From Apostichopus japonicus (Eukaryota > Echinodermata > Holothuroidea > Aspidochirotida > Stichopodidae), in assembly GCF_037975245.1 (NCBI RefSeq), contig NC_092561.1, positions 11,655,001 to 11,719,000 of the forward strand: a DNA stretch of 64,000 nucleotides. Reading direction: 5' to 3'. Positions 21,031-32,873 of the stretch are shown here, piece after piece. Below the pieces are notes generated by a model that saw only the letters and a program-made list of their open reading frames with translations, did no database searches and had not been told where the DNA came from. The position numbers were made by a program, and so were the translations under genes. How positions within the stretch are numbered: position 1 is the stretch's first letter; the number at the start of each line of letters is the position of its first letter.

Positions 21031-23945
21031 ATGGCTGCCGGTGGCATTGACACACAGTATTTAGATAGCAACGGCGAAGAAGTAAGGGAAATGGAGGACA
21101 TGGTGGACGATCGTGGGGAAGTTTTTCCCTACATGTTCGAACCGGAGACCAGCGAAGAGGAAGCGGGATCGGACAGCGATGTCGAAATTGATCGTCTTGA
21201 CGGAATATAACGGTAACGTTACGCCAAGCGTACTATACTGTATATAGGATAGTTGTGTCACTAGTTAGGCCTAGAACCGATAAATGCTTCCTAACTTTGC
21301 TCATACACTTAGCTAGCCAATTTGTTGATGGGGCAGCAAAATTAACAAAAATGTGCGGTCGAGTTAAGTTAAGGAAGCTACTATTTTCCTTAAAAGTTGT
21401 GGCAGCACATGCCCCAGGAACATGTCACATAGACATATCTTATTTGGTTAGTAGATTGAAGGAGCCAATTGGAAGAGTGCACAACAAATTCAGAGGTGGC
21501 ATATTATTAATTTCCTAGCAGTTGTAGGCCTAGTGGCAAATTAGTGAAGTTACCACAAATCAGGGAAAGGGTGGGTGGAGGGAGAAGGTGGCACCTCACA
21601 CCAGCTTTTTGTCATTTCCGCTTGAGCTAATTTCATAACCAGATTTTCTCAATCTAGGGAATGGATTCAGAAGTGGGAAAGAGTTGGAAACGAGGCAACA
21701 TCGGCCTGTTTTATTTTCCTTTGCAGCATTGTCCCAACAGAGGCAAGACTTCTAAGAAGAGGCTACTGTTACGTTGGAAAACGAGAGGTCTCGATAACTA
21801 ATTTTTAACGAGACACAAGCCTGGGTTCGTTTCCGTAAGGAACACAGACAAATTGACGAGTCTAGAGAATTTGAATGAGAACGTAAACTATATTGAACAA
21901 TGGATTTCGAACCAACAACAACAAGTGGTAATTACAAATATATAGAAAATTACTCACAAACTTAACAAGATAGGATACACTTTGAAACACGCTGGTCTCT
22001 TCCAACGGCGATATCCCTCAGCGGCCACGACCTTGATGACGACGATTCTCGGTCCGTTGTACCGCGAAATTCACTGGTCCTCGAAGAAGTTTCTCGCGAT
22101 CCCAGAAACAGCAGTCACCTTCTTTCCGGCGATGCTCCAAAATAGAAGACGGACTTCCAGCCACAATCGAGTGAAGCACAAGTCGAACTTCTCGCCGACT
22201 AAATATTACCAGAGTCAGTCCAAAATCAGCTTTATAGCCACCAACTCCTGGCGTAACGAACTTCCTCAACGGAGACAGAAACTCTTCACCTTCTCCGAAA
22301 TAACGACTGGAAAACTGTACTTTCACAGCAAAGTCCTCTTCAAACTTCTGAATGGAAGTGTAGAATCAATCTTGGTATCGATATCTCAATCCTTCAGAAA
22401 CTACTGGCAGTTGAGCACTGACGATATATAGTAGAATGGTGTATTATGTGTCGTCGCTTGTATTCGTTCAGAAACTGAGAAACTCTCCGATCTGGGCGGG
22501 TTTTTATACGATTCGCCAGGTCAAGAATCATCTAGATCTTTCTCGATACACCTGAGTAAAATCTCGACCCAGCCTCTCTATTCGCGGAAGTCCTTTGCAT
22601 ATCTCGCGAACATTCCAGAGAATCCACGAAGATGCGTGCACAGCTTACACGCGATTTCACGTAAACCGACGTTAACCCGAGACCAGCACGTCATCATAAG
22701 GAATATACCAGAACAATCGTGTATTATAACATTCTGACACGGTAACCGGACCTAATTTCTCAAATACTGATTTATCACGTAGGCAATTTCAAATACTTTC
22801 TATATTATAACATTAGGTTCCTCACTAGCAGTGACTAGCGTTAGGCTACAATGGGCCCTCGTAACACTACCCCCTCCTTACTAGTGATGTTACTTGTAAG
22901 GAGCTTCAACGGTAGATTGCCCTTCAGAGGTGCCCCTTTTTCTATTTTGACATGTTAGTACAATATGCCCCAATAACTGAGGTTGGCATGAAGTCATTGA
23001 ATTGGCTCTTTATTATTTGAACTGGTTTGTATTGTTTACAGGTGTCATTGTGGCCAATGTGCTGTGATGCCTACAGCAAGGGAGTGTAGATGCTGCAGCG
23101 AAATAGATAAGTAAGGACTGTGATGGATGAAGAAGGTGCTGCATGCATCACCTTACACCCAGGTTTTGAAGCTATGTGCCTGAACCCATTGTTTCTTCAG
23201 ACAGCCTACTACATGTACCGTCAACAGTATGGTGGACGTGCACAGGAAAACAGGATCCAAGAGTAAGTATAGAATACATTATTTTTGTTGTATACCTTTA
23301 TTCATTGCTCTGACCTGCTGTTGAAAGATGTAACAATACAGAGGGTGTATTCATAGTTTAGTTTTGTTTCGTTGTGAAAGGAATAACATTAAGATATAGA
23401 TTTGATCAAGAAAATTTGTGCACCATGTTCAAAACCTGCTTCTGATTAGGTCATTTTGTCCAAAAACTGGTGTAATGCCCATGAGGTTAACCCTTATCAT
23501 GCTGACTGACATATTAGTCATTAAGACTGAGCCATGGAACCAAATGCCACACAAAAAATGTCCACCATGCTTGTGCACGATCCATTTACAAATTTTAGTC
23601 CCCGAGATACAATGATCAGTTTGTATAAATGGCATAGCTAGGCTTACTTTAGGGGAGGCAGATTTAGGGGCCAAGCAAATTCTGGAAATCATATAGAAAT
23701 TTATTTTAAAATTGACGTCTCCAGATGGCTTCCAAGCTTTTGTGTGTCTTCATCTTTTATAGCTGGTTTTCATATGATTATTTTACAGGAAATACAGACA
23801 CACAGCATACAGACAACTTGCACGGATGAGCTAGCAGTTTTTAGGGAAGGAGATTTGTGTTGTTCTCCCATCCTATGCAGTAAGGAGGATCAGAGAAGCT
23901 TTACCATCTGAACAGTATGAAGGATTTAAATTATCAAGACTGTGA
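21031..23945 (+). pseudogene. P2X7 C-terminal (ballast) domain protein, broken copy
   Basis: Exons 21031-21212, 23042-23262 and 23789-23945, with GT-AG borders and phase 2 at both junctions. Exon 1 is acidic, with the family signature PYMFEPE. Exon 2 has CHCGQCAVMP, the zinc-ligand pair RCCSEI, then ACITLHPGF and LQTAYYMYRQQYG. Exon 3 has RHTAYRQ, FLGKEICVVLPS, RRIREALPSEQYEGFK and a normal stop. This order matches the soluble C-terminal domain of P2X7 and its many stand-alone invertebrate relatives. Three lesions break it: TAA at 21208, a one-base deletion near 23110 (the frame changes between EID and VRT), and TAG at 23832 where relatives have Trp. AATAAA signals follow at 24138 and 24145. 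It lies inside transposon C, and a solo LTR occupies intron 1. Confidence 0.85.
21767..22866. mobile_element. Solo LTR, 1,100 bp, with CTAC target duplication
   Basis: Starts TGTTACG and ends CGTAACA (inverted 7-bp ends with TG...CA). It is flanked by CTAC at 21763-21766 and 22867-22870. No internal retroelement genes, primer-binding site or second LTR are present, so it is a solo LTR left by recombination. A 4-bp duplication and TGTTA/TAACA ends suggest a Gypsy-type element. It lies in intron 1 of the P2X7-like pseudogene. Open frames inside (for example 21982-22431) are judged incidental. Confidence 0.82.
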
Positions 23946-24137
23946 GAATGTGGACTGTTTATGCCAAGTCATAGTATCATTTTTGCAAAGTTTTATAGAA
24001 ACAGGGTTCAGTCCTGTCTGTTTTGTGGCTGAATGGTGAACATTTTGGAATTCCAGCTTACATTTTTCTGGTTCATGGTATTAACTACAACCTTGGATGA
24101 AATTTTACATTTTCAAGTTTGGGAAGTACATAACAGT

Positions 24138-24150
24138 AATAAATAATAAA
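24138..24150 (+). terminator. Poly(A) signals of the P2X7-like pseudogene
   Basis: Two AATAAA hexamers (24138-24143, 24145-24150) about 195 bp after the terminal stop codon. Confidence 0.6.
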
Positions 24151-24827
24151 AACTCAAGTTAATGTTTTGTATGTATTCTCTCTTGTAAGCAAAGCTGTCA
24201 CTTCTAGTAGCCTGCCAACAAAATCTGGATGATTGAAATCTCAAATATACTAGGTTAAAATAGAAGAATAGTTTGAATAAAGTACCCTAAACCACTATGT
24301 CAATGGGATCTGGAGAGCTTAGGCTTTCATTAATAAAAGTGTAATGAGAATCAATCTGAAATTGTTCATTAATCCATGGAATATCAAGGATACTTGATCA
24401 TAAATGAGATATAAAAAAATCACATTTTATCCCATGCGGGGAACAAACAGCAAATTTCTGTCAATTCTTTTCGAGAAAAACAAAAAACTGGCAACATGTT
24501 TGAAACACCAAAGTTGCATACAAATAGTAAGTCAGCATGAAATTTATATTTATAAAGTCTGAGCTCTCTAGAAAGGAATACTTGTCATTGGACCTTTTTT
24601 TAAATATAATGTTATCATTACTAATAGTTAGTTACAATGGAAACCAGATGTAAGTAAAACTTGAATGTAAAACTTTAGCAACTTCCCTAAAGGCTGGTAG
24701 CGACCTGTTAATTAACACTGCTCTGCAGCTGTGCCATACACCATGTGAACAGACGATTCACAGAGTCGATTGCTCCCCACTACATTGAAACAAAATTAGA
24801 ACTTGGGAGGCCATCAACTACAGTACT

Positions 24828-25004
24828 TCAGCAAAGCTTTTGAAATCTGCTTCGGTGTTGTTTTATGGCATCCTCATTGTTCGGATGAACATAGGAGCTT
24901 GCAAGGGGTGGGGGCTCTTTTCTGACAGGAACAGGACACTCCTCTCCCAGAGTTCCACTTCTGCAGAAGTTGTTGCAAGCAGTCAAGAAGTTCCCATACA
25001 TAAT
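24828..25004 (-). CDS. Possible terminal exon of a minus-strand gene in element C
   Basis: Read leftward from 25004 after a strong acceptor (TTTACTATTCTACAG), an open frame of 58 codons runs to a stop at 24828. It includes YGNFLTACNNFC, EPPPLASSYVHPNNEDAI and KQHRSRFQ. The PPPL...P..E.AI..H..RF pattern resembles C-terminal ends of multi-copy uncharacterised invertebrate proteins, but I cannot name the family. It converges with the P2X7-like gene, as two transposon genes in opposite orientation would. The function is unknown. Confidence 0.4.
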   Translation of the reverse strand: MMYGNFLTACNNFCRSGTLGEECPVPVRKEPPPLASSYVHPNNEDAIKQHRSRFQKLC

Positions 25005-25709
25005 CTGTAGAATAGTAAAGATATGAAGAATAATATAATAATAGTTCATAAAAAACATACCATTTAGATAGAGGCATTCCAATCACTCCATTTCGGTCAA
25101 TAGGCATGGTACAGTTGTCGGTCAAGTCTTTGGATGCCCAACTAAGGCGACAGCTGAGTACACCTCAATTGGTGTGGATACATGGGTCAGGTTTTACCTG
25201 ACAACTTGTGCCTGAACAATTCCAATATATTTTTTACTGATTACAACAAAACCCTACACCTGTTTGTGCACCTAATATTATGAATTATGTAATCTTCAGC
25301 AGGATGTGTGGTCATTGTCTCAGTAGCTTAACCACTGTTTATGTAGTAAAGTAAACATGTGGACAGAGTAACATCCTGTCCCATCCCCTTGTAATCCATG
25401 GTAAGAGAGTGTATAAGATGCAACTTTCACCATTTGTATTCAGTAGCAGATATCCAGCCAAGTGAAGATATAATATACTCTGTTAAATCCAACTACTTGT
25501 TTGTGCCTTTATTTCTTGTTCACATACAGCTGTGACAACTCTACCAGATACAGTATGTATATGCTAATTGAAGTAAAGACTGATGGCCTCACCACACATT
25601 CCAGACTGCCCCACAGTGTTGGTGTCAAAATTAAAAATGATCCTTTTTCCAGAAAGTTATGGCACCAATTGATTTTCCAGACTAATCTACTATCAATCTT
25701 GAAAATTAC

Positions 25710-25858
25710 CTTGAAGGGTCATCTTTGTCATGTTCAGATGAGTTAACTGATGGAGTGTAGTCCGGACTACCTGGCGGTTTTTCGGTGTATCCCGATGTGG
25801 ATGCCACAGCAGCACACGGACCATCATCGCCACTCCTTTTTGTCTGGTAGCTTCCCCC
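25710..25858 (-). CDS. Possible internal exon of the minus-strand gene in element C
   Basis: From the C10 tract leftward to a donor at 25709 (AAG/GTAATT), one minus-strand frame is open for about 49 codons. It is Ser/Pro/Asp-rich (KRSGDDGPC, EKPPGSPDYTPSVNSSEH). It looks like a disordered linker. The upstream border is unclear because the homopolymer and a TAA lie just beyond it. A further decayed exon-like stretch with a perfect donor (AAGA/GTAAGT at 26535) lies at about 26536-26740 but has an in-frame TAG. Confidence 0.3.
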
Positions 25859-27103
25859 CCCCCATATACATGCCTCAATGTTTTACTGGTGGAGACTCCT
25901 TGTATCCCGTTCAAATCTGACTACTTAAATCTTTAATGCCTGTCACCACCCTCCCCTCCCCCATTTCCCAGCTGTTTTTCGGTAATATCAAGCACATGTC
26001 TATAAGATCATGCTACCTTTAGATGGAGATGTACATTCTGCAGAATCCTGCCTTTATTTTCACTGCAGTTGGTTGGGGAACAGCTTCTAGATTAATCTAA
26101 ATATTGAAAATTGGGAAAGAAAATAACAAGGAAGTTATAAAAGTTCATTTAAGAAAGCAGTTTGATATGTTTGAAAGTACCTGTCACAAGCGTTTTCTTT
26201 TGCAACAAAAATTGCAGCCCTACCAACAAAAATGGCAAAATATAAGGATGTCATTTACTGTGAAACATATGAGCTATGACTCTGAGTATATAGATAGGTG
26301 GGAGCACATTATAATATTGGGCAAAATGACATGTAAACATCTTATGCTTGTTATTCTGGATTTTTCATGATGTACCACAAATGAAAGTTAATATAGCCCT
26401 AGCCTACGCCTAACTTTATCGTCGCCGTACCTAATTTAGGGCCTAACTAAATTATAAGAATTAGCCTACTGTAAGATAGTAATAATACAAAGTTAGTCAT
26501 TGTTGTAGTAGGCCTAGGCCAGAAAATACACTTACTCTTTTCCGATCCAGCTTCGCAACTACTGGTCTACTTGTTTCTATATCTCCTCGAGATTTGAAGA
26601 TACTTTCTCCAAATAGAGAAGGAACGGCATTGTCTTGTAGACGGCGAGCTGTTGGTGTTCCAAGTCCAAGTTGCGCGGATAGGCGATAGGAATCGAAACT
26701 TTAACTGGTGAAGGGCGCACTGCACACATAAGATTCGCTCGAAGGTCCAAGCCAATCTTTACTTATAGGCAGCTAGGCTGGCTGAGTGCACTGGTACTAA
26801 GCTATCGCTGTATACAGTGTTTGACGAACACGAAACTTTCTTGTACTGTTGTGCACCCATTCTCATCTGATATTTTGTTTACTGTTCGTGACGTATTGTT
26901 TACGGCTTTGATCTCGGTTAGCATATAAGGCATACTTAGTTTTGGTAACATTGGCGGTTCCCCCCGTGATGTCATTATCTTTCGGAATTAGCTTGGTTAT
27001 TAACTTAATTAAAACAGCAAAGAAACAATTGTGGAACTCCAAATTTGGAATATAGGGTTTTGATATGAAGCTTTTCAATTTGTGTAAGTTTGAAGGAAAT
27101 CTG

Positions 27104-27126
27104 TTACGTGTCACTTGACCTTTAAA
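27104..27126 (-). repeat. Right terminal inverted repeat of element C
   Basis: Reverse complement reads TTTAAAGGTCAAG then TGACACGTAA, matching the left end at 22 of 23 positions. Confidence 0.8.
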
Positions 27127-27946
27127 TCTCTCAGGACAGACTATGTTGGCTCTGCCCTATCGATCAACAGGCCCCTTCGTAGTAACCACCCTTTCATAAT
27201 GTTTCCATGTCGATTACCTCAGTGCATATTTGGAACAACATTATTCACCATTGATATGTACTTTTTCAGATTAATGAGACATATACATATTAATTATACA
27301 ACACAACGTTACACTGACTTAACAAAGGCAATCTATGGACCATAATTGATGAATTACAGTTCGACTTGGCCATGGTGAAATGGCCATACCAATATTTAAA
27401 TAGGTAGTCACAGTAAGAAACTACTGTATAAAAACGACAGCAAGGTGAATTGACATGGTGCAAATTGTCTTGTTGATGATAGAATCAATATGCCATACAT
27501 TCACTGGATAGTTTATAACATACTTCCATCTCTTTCTGTCTTCGCAAGGGTTCCTTCCAGTGTATATCCATTATTGTTTGCATTAAGACACGGGTAAATA
27601 TAGGGCTTCCCCTCTGTGAAAATATAAGTAAATTAAAAAATGGATACTATCTGAGACACTTACATTATGCTGTGTTCAATAAATTATGTATCCCAATGTT
27701 GACATTTTGCTACAAAACATCATTTACAGAACTTAACAAAAGCACCTCTAAGAAATATATATGACACAAAAAATAGTATTTGTATTGCATGTGTTACCAA
27801 GACAGCAAAGCCATTTTCTCTTTAATTGGTGTGTCGACAGTAAGGAATGGCCTGAACCTCCCTGCCATCTGATCACTCCACTTAATTACCATTTCACCAA
27901 CCAAACAAGAATAAAGGGTTTCTGTAACTACTTCATCTGCCATATA
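27127..27946. other. Intergenic region, nothing recognised
   Basis: Unique-looking AT-rich sequence between element C and the 100-bp tandem repeat. Only short frames without recognisable content (for example 27761-28066, which runs into the repeat). Confidence 0.55.
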
Positions 27947-28541
27947 ATATTCTATCAAGTCAGTAGGCCTATACCTATAACCAACACTATTACATTATTG
28001 TACATATCTCAATGTGAGATATGCTCAATTATGCTAGCTAAATTTAATATTCTATCAAGTCAGTAGGCCTATACCTATAACCAACACTATTACATTTTTG
28101 TACATATCTCAGTGTGAGATATGCTCAATTATGCTAGCTAAATTTAATATTCTATCAAGTCAGTAGGCCTATACCTATAACCAACACTATTACATTATTG
28201 TACATATCTCAGTGTGAGATATGCTCAATTATGCTAGCTAAATTTAATATTCTATCAAGTCAGTAGGCCTATACCTATAACCAACACTATTACATTATTG
28301 TACATATCTCAGTGTGAGATATGCTCAATTATGCTAGCTAAATTTAATATTCTATCAAGTCAGTAGGCCTATACCTATAACCAACACTATTACATTATTG
28401 TACATATCTCAGTGTGAGATATGCTCAATTATGCTAGCTAAATTTAATATTCTATCAAGTCAGTAGGCCTATACCTATAACCAACACTATTACATTATTG
28501 TACATATCTCAGTGTGAGATATGCTCAATTATGCTAGCTAA
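27947..28541. repeat. 100-bp tandem repeat, six copies
   Basis: Six nearly identical 100-bp units. For example, AATTTAATATTCTATCAAGT recurs at 28041, 28141 and 28241. Each unit contains CATATCTCA, a 3-base loop (GTG, ATG in the first copy) and TGAGATATG, a 9-bp hairpin. The copies differ at only about one site each, so amplification is recent. Confidence 0.95.
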
Positions 28542-28889
28542 AATGGGTTTTACATATTTGTATTGTTCCATATTTTTTCCACTTAAACATATCATGTTAA
28601 CTACGCTTTCCAAATATGGACAGGCTAATGCCAGTGCTGTTGTGCAATTTTAATTATTTAAATTTTCTTAATTTTGAGATCTCCTGGTTAGAAATGTACA
28701 CTAAAAAGTTACAAAAAGCACGATATATTTATATGTTGGTAATAATTGTTACATGTATATATAACCAGATACAAATGCAGGATAGAACATTGTGATGCTA
28801 GTCGTAGCATGTTCATGGTAATGGGATGTCCATCTGGGCAGGCGTCAAAATGTGCTTAAAAAAAGACTTTCGTTGCACATATTTATAGT
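28542..28889. other. Intergenic region, nothing recognised
   Basis: AT-rich, no open frame of note and no clear repeat. Confidence 0.5.
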
Positions 28890-29410
28890 ACCAAGGTTTG
28901 TTGGTTGGAAGTTGTAGAGGGATGTCCTGGGAACATTTTTCGCGATGTTGGATGATTGGAGAGGTGTTATTTTTTCGAGTAAACAACAAACATATGACGA
29001 CTTCTTATACGGTGTACGACGATTACAACAAAGCAGTTCATTGTCACAGCAACATGAAAATGGCATTTAAATGCATTTAAACTTACTAGAACCCTTGCAA
29101 GATGTTTTTGTTGACAGGTATAGAGGGATGTCCTGAGATTATATTAGGAGTTGTTGGATGCTTGGAGAGATGTTATCTCGCGGGTAAACAACAAATTTCC
29201 TCACTATGAAGTGTGGGCTAAATTAAAAATCAACAACGACTATCCACAGCAACGTGATAATAGTTTTTAAATGTTACTAAACCTATTTAGAACCAAGGTT
29301 TGTTGGTTGGATGATGTGAAGAAATGTCCTAAGAATACTTGAAGAGTTGTTGGATGCTAAAAGAGGTAATACTTTACGAGTAAACAATAAACATATGACG
29401 TCATAAACAT
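28890..29410. repeat. Degenerate 200-bp tandem repeat, about 2.6 copies
   Basis: Three diverged units share AAGGTTTGTTGGTTGGA, then GATGTCCT, GTTGGATG, GAGTAAACAA and a later CACAGCAAC...TTTAAATG segment, starting near 28892, 29095 and 29294. Divergence is much greater than in the 100-bp repeat, so it is older. Confidence 0.7.
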
Positions 29411-30749
29411 AAATTTCTGGAAGAGTTCATGTTGTTAAAATATCACCAATATTTGTAGGAGATGTCTACAAGTATTCAAAGACAAATCCCAAGTCAAGTA
29501 TCAAGTCTGTGAGCTCATCCCAAGTCATGTCTCATAGCTTTAAGGCAAGTCTCAGGTCTCAAACTACACCTCTAGTTGGACTTGAGTCCAAGTCTTAAGA
29601 CTCATAGTTTTATTATTATACCGTAATTGTTATTTGTTAGTACAAACTGATGTAAAGTGATTTGGGCCATATATTTAGCATCCACAACACTAGCCATATG
29701 ATTAATTCAACTCAACACATTTTTCATTTGTGCACTCGATATTCAAGGAAGAACCAAGCTTAATTGATTTATTATATTTATGCTTTGTGTAGTAGGGCTT
29801 GAATTATGAAAATGCATTGCGCGGGTGTTTGACATACTGACTGAGATTTATACTTATTTTTAAGACTAATTGCAGAAAGAGAAAGGGGAGTTGTTCCAGA
29901 ATGTGTCGGACGACGGTTTTGCAGTGTTTAAAAGGTTACCACATTTCTTTGCATCAGAGTGCAATTTTTGTGCTGAGACATGTTAGAGAGGAGCAAAGTA
30001 AATATGTGTGCCGTGCAGGACATGAACTTATGCCTCATTGTGTGCACACCAACACTTGAGAAAGTCTGTTAATGCAGCATTAGATCTAACACGAGACCTA
30101 GTAACATGTGAAGGGTTATTTTAAAATAAGTTTGTAGTATGGATACAAAGGGCAGAATGTAAAGGCAATGCTAATGGTTGAACACTGGCCGAACAGATGC
30201 TGTTAGTCAAGTTGGGTGGTGATGAATGTTTATGAATTCCCTTTATTACAAATTCTGATATCAGAATTCTATTTTTATCAGATTGCTTCAATACTTTAAA
30301 AAAGCAGCATTTTGCGTCCTTTTCAAATGATTTTTCTCAACCTCACTAATTCCACGATGTTTATCTATTCAAATTTTACTTCAAATGGTGGCCATGGAAG
30401 GCGAAAAATTTACAACATCCAACGTTATTTTTCTCGAAAATATTTTCCGTTATGAGCGCAATAAACCCCACCCCTACGATTAGACTCTGAACTTCATTGA
30501 CCAATACGTAAAATAGCACCATGGTTTATTTGTATATTTTGTCTATGACAGTGCATGGTACTAAAGCAACTTTTTGAAGCTATATTTAGCAACGGCTCAT
30601 AACTAAACATGTTAACTATTCACTGATTGGTTAAATCAAACTAGTGGGTTTGGTGTAACTGTAGACAAACGCTTTTCTCAATATCTGTAGAAGTCCTTAA
30701 TAACTCACAAATTACAATTATACAAGGGAAAAAATGGCCAATATGTTAG
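29411..30749. other. Intergenic region before the satellite
   Basis: Contains a degenerate CAAGTC-rich stretch at about 29470-29605, then unique-looking AT-rich sequence up to the first satellite unit. No gene or element end recognised. Confidence 0.5.
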
Positions 30750-32873
30750 TTCGGTATCGCACATTCGATTCAACGGAACCGCACATTTGATTTAACGGCA
30801 CCCCACAATCGATTTTACGATACCGCAAATTCGATTAATGGGTACCGCACAAATTCGATTGATCGGTACCGCACATTCGAATGATCGGGACGGCACATTT
30901 GATTGATCGGTACCGCAAATTCGTTTGATCGGTACCGCTCATTCGATTGATCGGTAACGCGCATACCATTGATCGGTAACGCACATTTCATTCATTTGTA
31001 CTGCACCTTCGATTAATGGGTACCGCACATTTGTTTTAACGTTAACGTACATTCGATTCATCGGTACAGCACATTATATTGATCGGTACCGTACCTTCTA
31101 TTGATTGGCAGGGCACATTCGATTATACGATACCGAACATTCGATCGATCGGTACCGCATATTCGATTTAACGATAAGACACATTCGATTCATGTGTACC
31201 GCACATCCGATTGCTCGGTAACGCACATTCGATTCATCGGTACCGCACATTCGATTAATAGGTACCATACATACGATTCATCGGTACCGCACATAAGATT
31301 GATCGGTAGCACACATCCGATTGCTCGGTAACGCAAATTCGATTCATCGGTAGTGCACATACGATTGATCGGTACCGCACATTCGATTGATCGGTACCGC
31401 ACATTCGATTGATCGGTACCGCACATACGATTGATCGGTACCGCACATTCGATTGATCGGTACCGTACATTCGATTAATCGGTACCGCACATACGATTGA
31501 TCGGTACCACACATCCAATTGCTCGGTAACGCACATTCGATTCATCGATACAGCACATTCGATTCATCGGTACCGCACATTTGATTGATCGATAACGCAC
31601 ATTAGATTGATCAGTACCGCACATTCGATTGATCGGTACCGCATATTCGATTGATCGGTACAGCACATTCGACTAATAGGTACGGCACATTCGATTCATT
31701 GGTACCGCACATTCGATTCATCGGTACCGAACCTTCGTTTGACCGGTACCTCATATCCGATTGATCGGTACAGCACATTCGATTAATAGGTACGGCACAT
31801 TAGATTCATCGGTACCGCAAATTCGATTCATCGGTACCGAACATTCGATTGATCGGTACTGAAACTTCGGTTGATCGGTACCGCACATTCGATTGATCGG
31901 TACCGCACATTCGATTAATCGGTAGCGCACAGACGATTAATCGGTACCACACATCCGATTGCTCCGTAACGCACATTCGATTCATCGGTAGTGCACATAC
32001 GATTGATCGGTACCGAACATTCGATTGATCGGTACCGCACATTCAATTCAACGGAACAGCACATTCGATTTCACGGTACCGCACATTCTATTTAACGGTA
32101 CTGCACATTCGATACTACGATACCGTACATTCGATTCATCGGTTCCGCACATTAGATTTAAAAGTATCGCACATTCGATTGATCGGTACGGCACATTCGA
32201 TTGATCGGTACCGCACATTCGATTGACCGGTACCGGGCATTCGATTCAACGGAACTGCAAATTCTATTTAACGGTACCCCACATTTGATTGATCGGTACC
32301 GATAATTCGATTGATCGGTACAGCACATTCGATTGATCGGTACCGCACATTTAATTGATCGGTAATGCATATTCGATTGATCAGTACCGCACATTCGATT
32401 GATCGGTACGGCACATACGATTGATCGGTACCGCACATTCGATTGATCGGTAACGCACATTCAATTCTTCGGTACCGCACTTTCGATTGATCGGTACCGC
32501 ATATTCCATTGATCGGTACCGCACATTCGATTGATCGGTACCGCACATTCGATTCATCGGTATACAGCACATTCGAATAATAGGTACGGCACATTCGATT
32601 CATCGGTACCGCAAATTCGATTCATCGGTACCGCACATTCGATTAATGGGTACCGAACATTCGATTGATCGGTACCGAATCTTCGTTTGATCGGTACCTC
32701 ATATTCGATAGATAGGTACCGCACATTCGATTGACCGATACGGCACATTAACGGTACCCCACATTCGATTGATTAGCACCGATCATTCGATTGATCAGTA
32801 AAGCACATTCGATTGACCGGTAACTCACATTCGATTGATGAGTGCCGACATTCTATTGATCGATACCGCACAT
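30750..32873 (-). repeat. 22-bp satellite array, left block (inverted orientation)
   Basis: About 96 units of the reverse complement of the main unit, reading GATCGGTACCGCACATTCGA then TT. Units at the outer edge (30750-31200) are the most diverged, as is usual at satellite borders. The block ends at 32873, where the orientation switches. Apparent proteins here are repeat artefacts. Confidence 0.97.

Larger units (their letters stand above)
20457..27122. mobile_element. DNA transposon C with P2X7-ballast-like gene and a minus-strand gene remnant
   Basis: Ends at 20453 and 27126 are inverted copies of TTTAAAGGTCAAG, C or T, then GACACGTA: 22 of 23 bases match. TTTAAA is itself a palindrome present on both sides, so the target duplication could be TA, TTA, TTAA or TTTAAA. 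The borders given assume TA. Inside the left end is GACGTCACGGGGGG and inside the right end, inverted, GACATCACGGGGGG, so similarity extends beyond the terminus. Cargo: a plus-strand P2X7 C-terminal-domain pseudogene (21031-23945), a solo LTR inside its intron and exon-like pieces on the minus strand (24828-25858). No classical transposase is recognised. The minus-strand gene is the candidate. Confidence 0.72.

Noticed and set aside
21982-22431. 149-codon frame inside the solo LTR
   Set aside because: No domain recognised, overlapping minus frame also open, and it lies wholly within LTR sequence.
26536-26740. Coding 5' exon of the minus-strand gene in element C
   Set aside because: The best frame (MCAVRPSPVKVS...) meets an in-frame TAG before the good donor. 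It is at most a decayed or non-coding exon.
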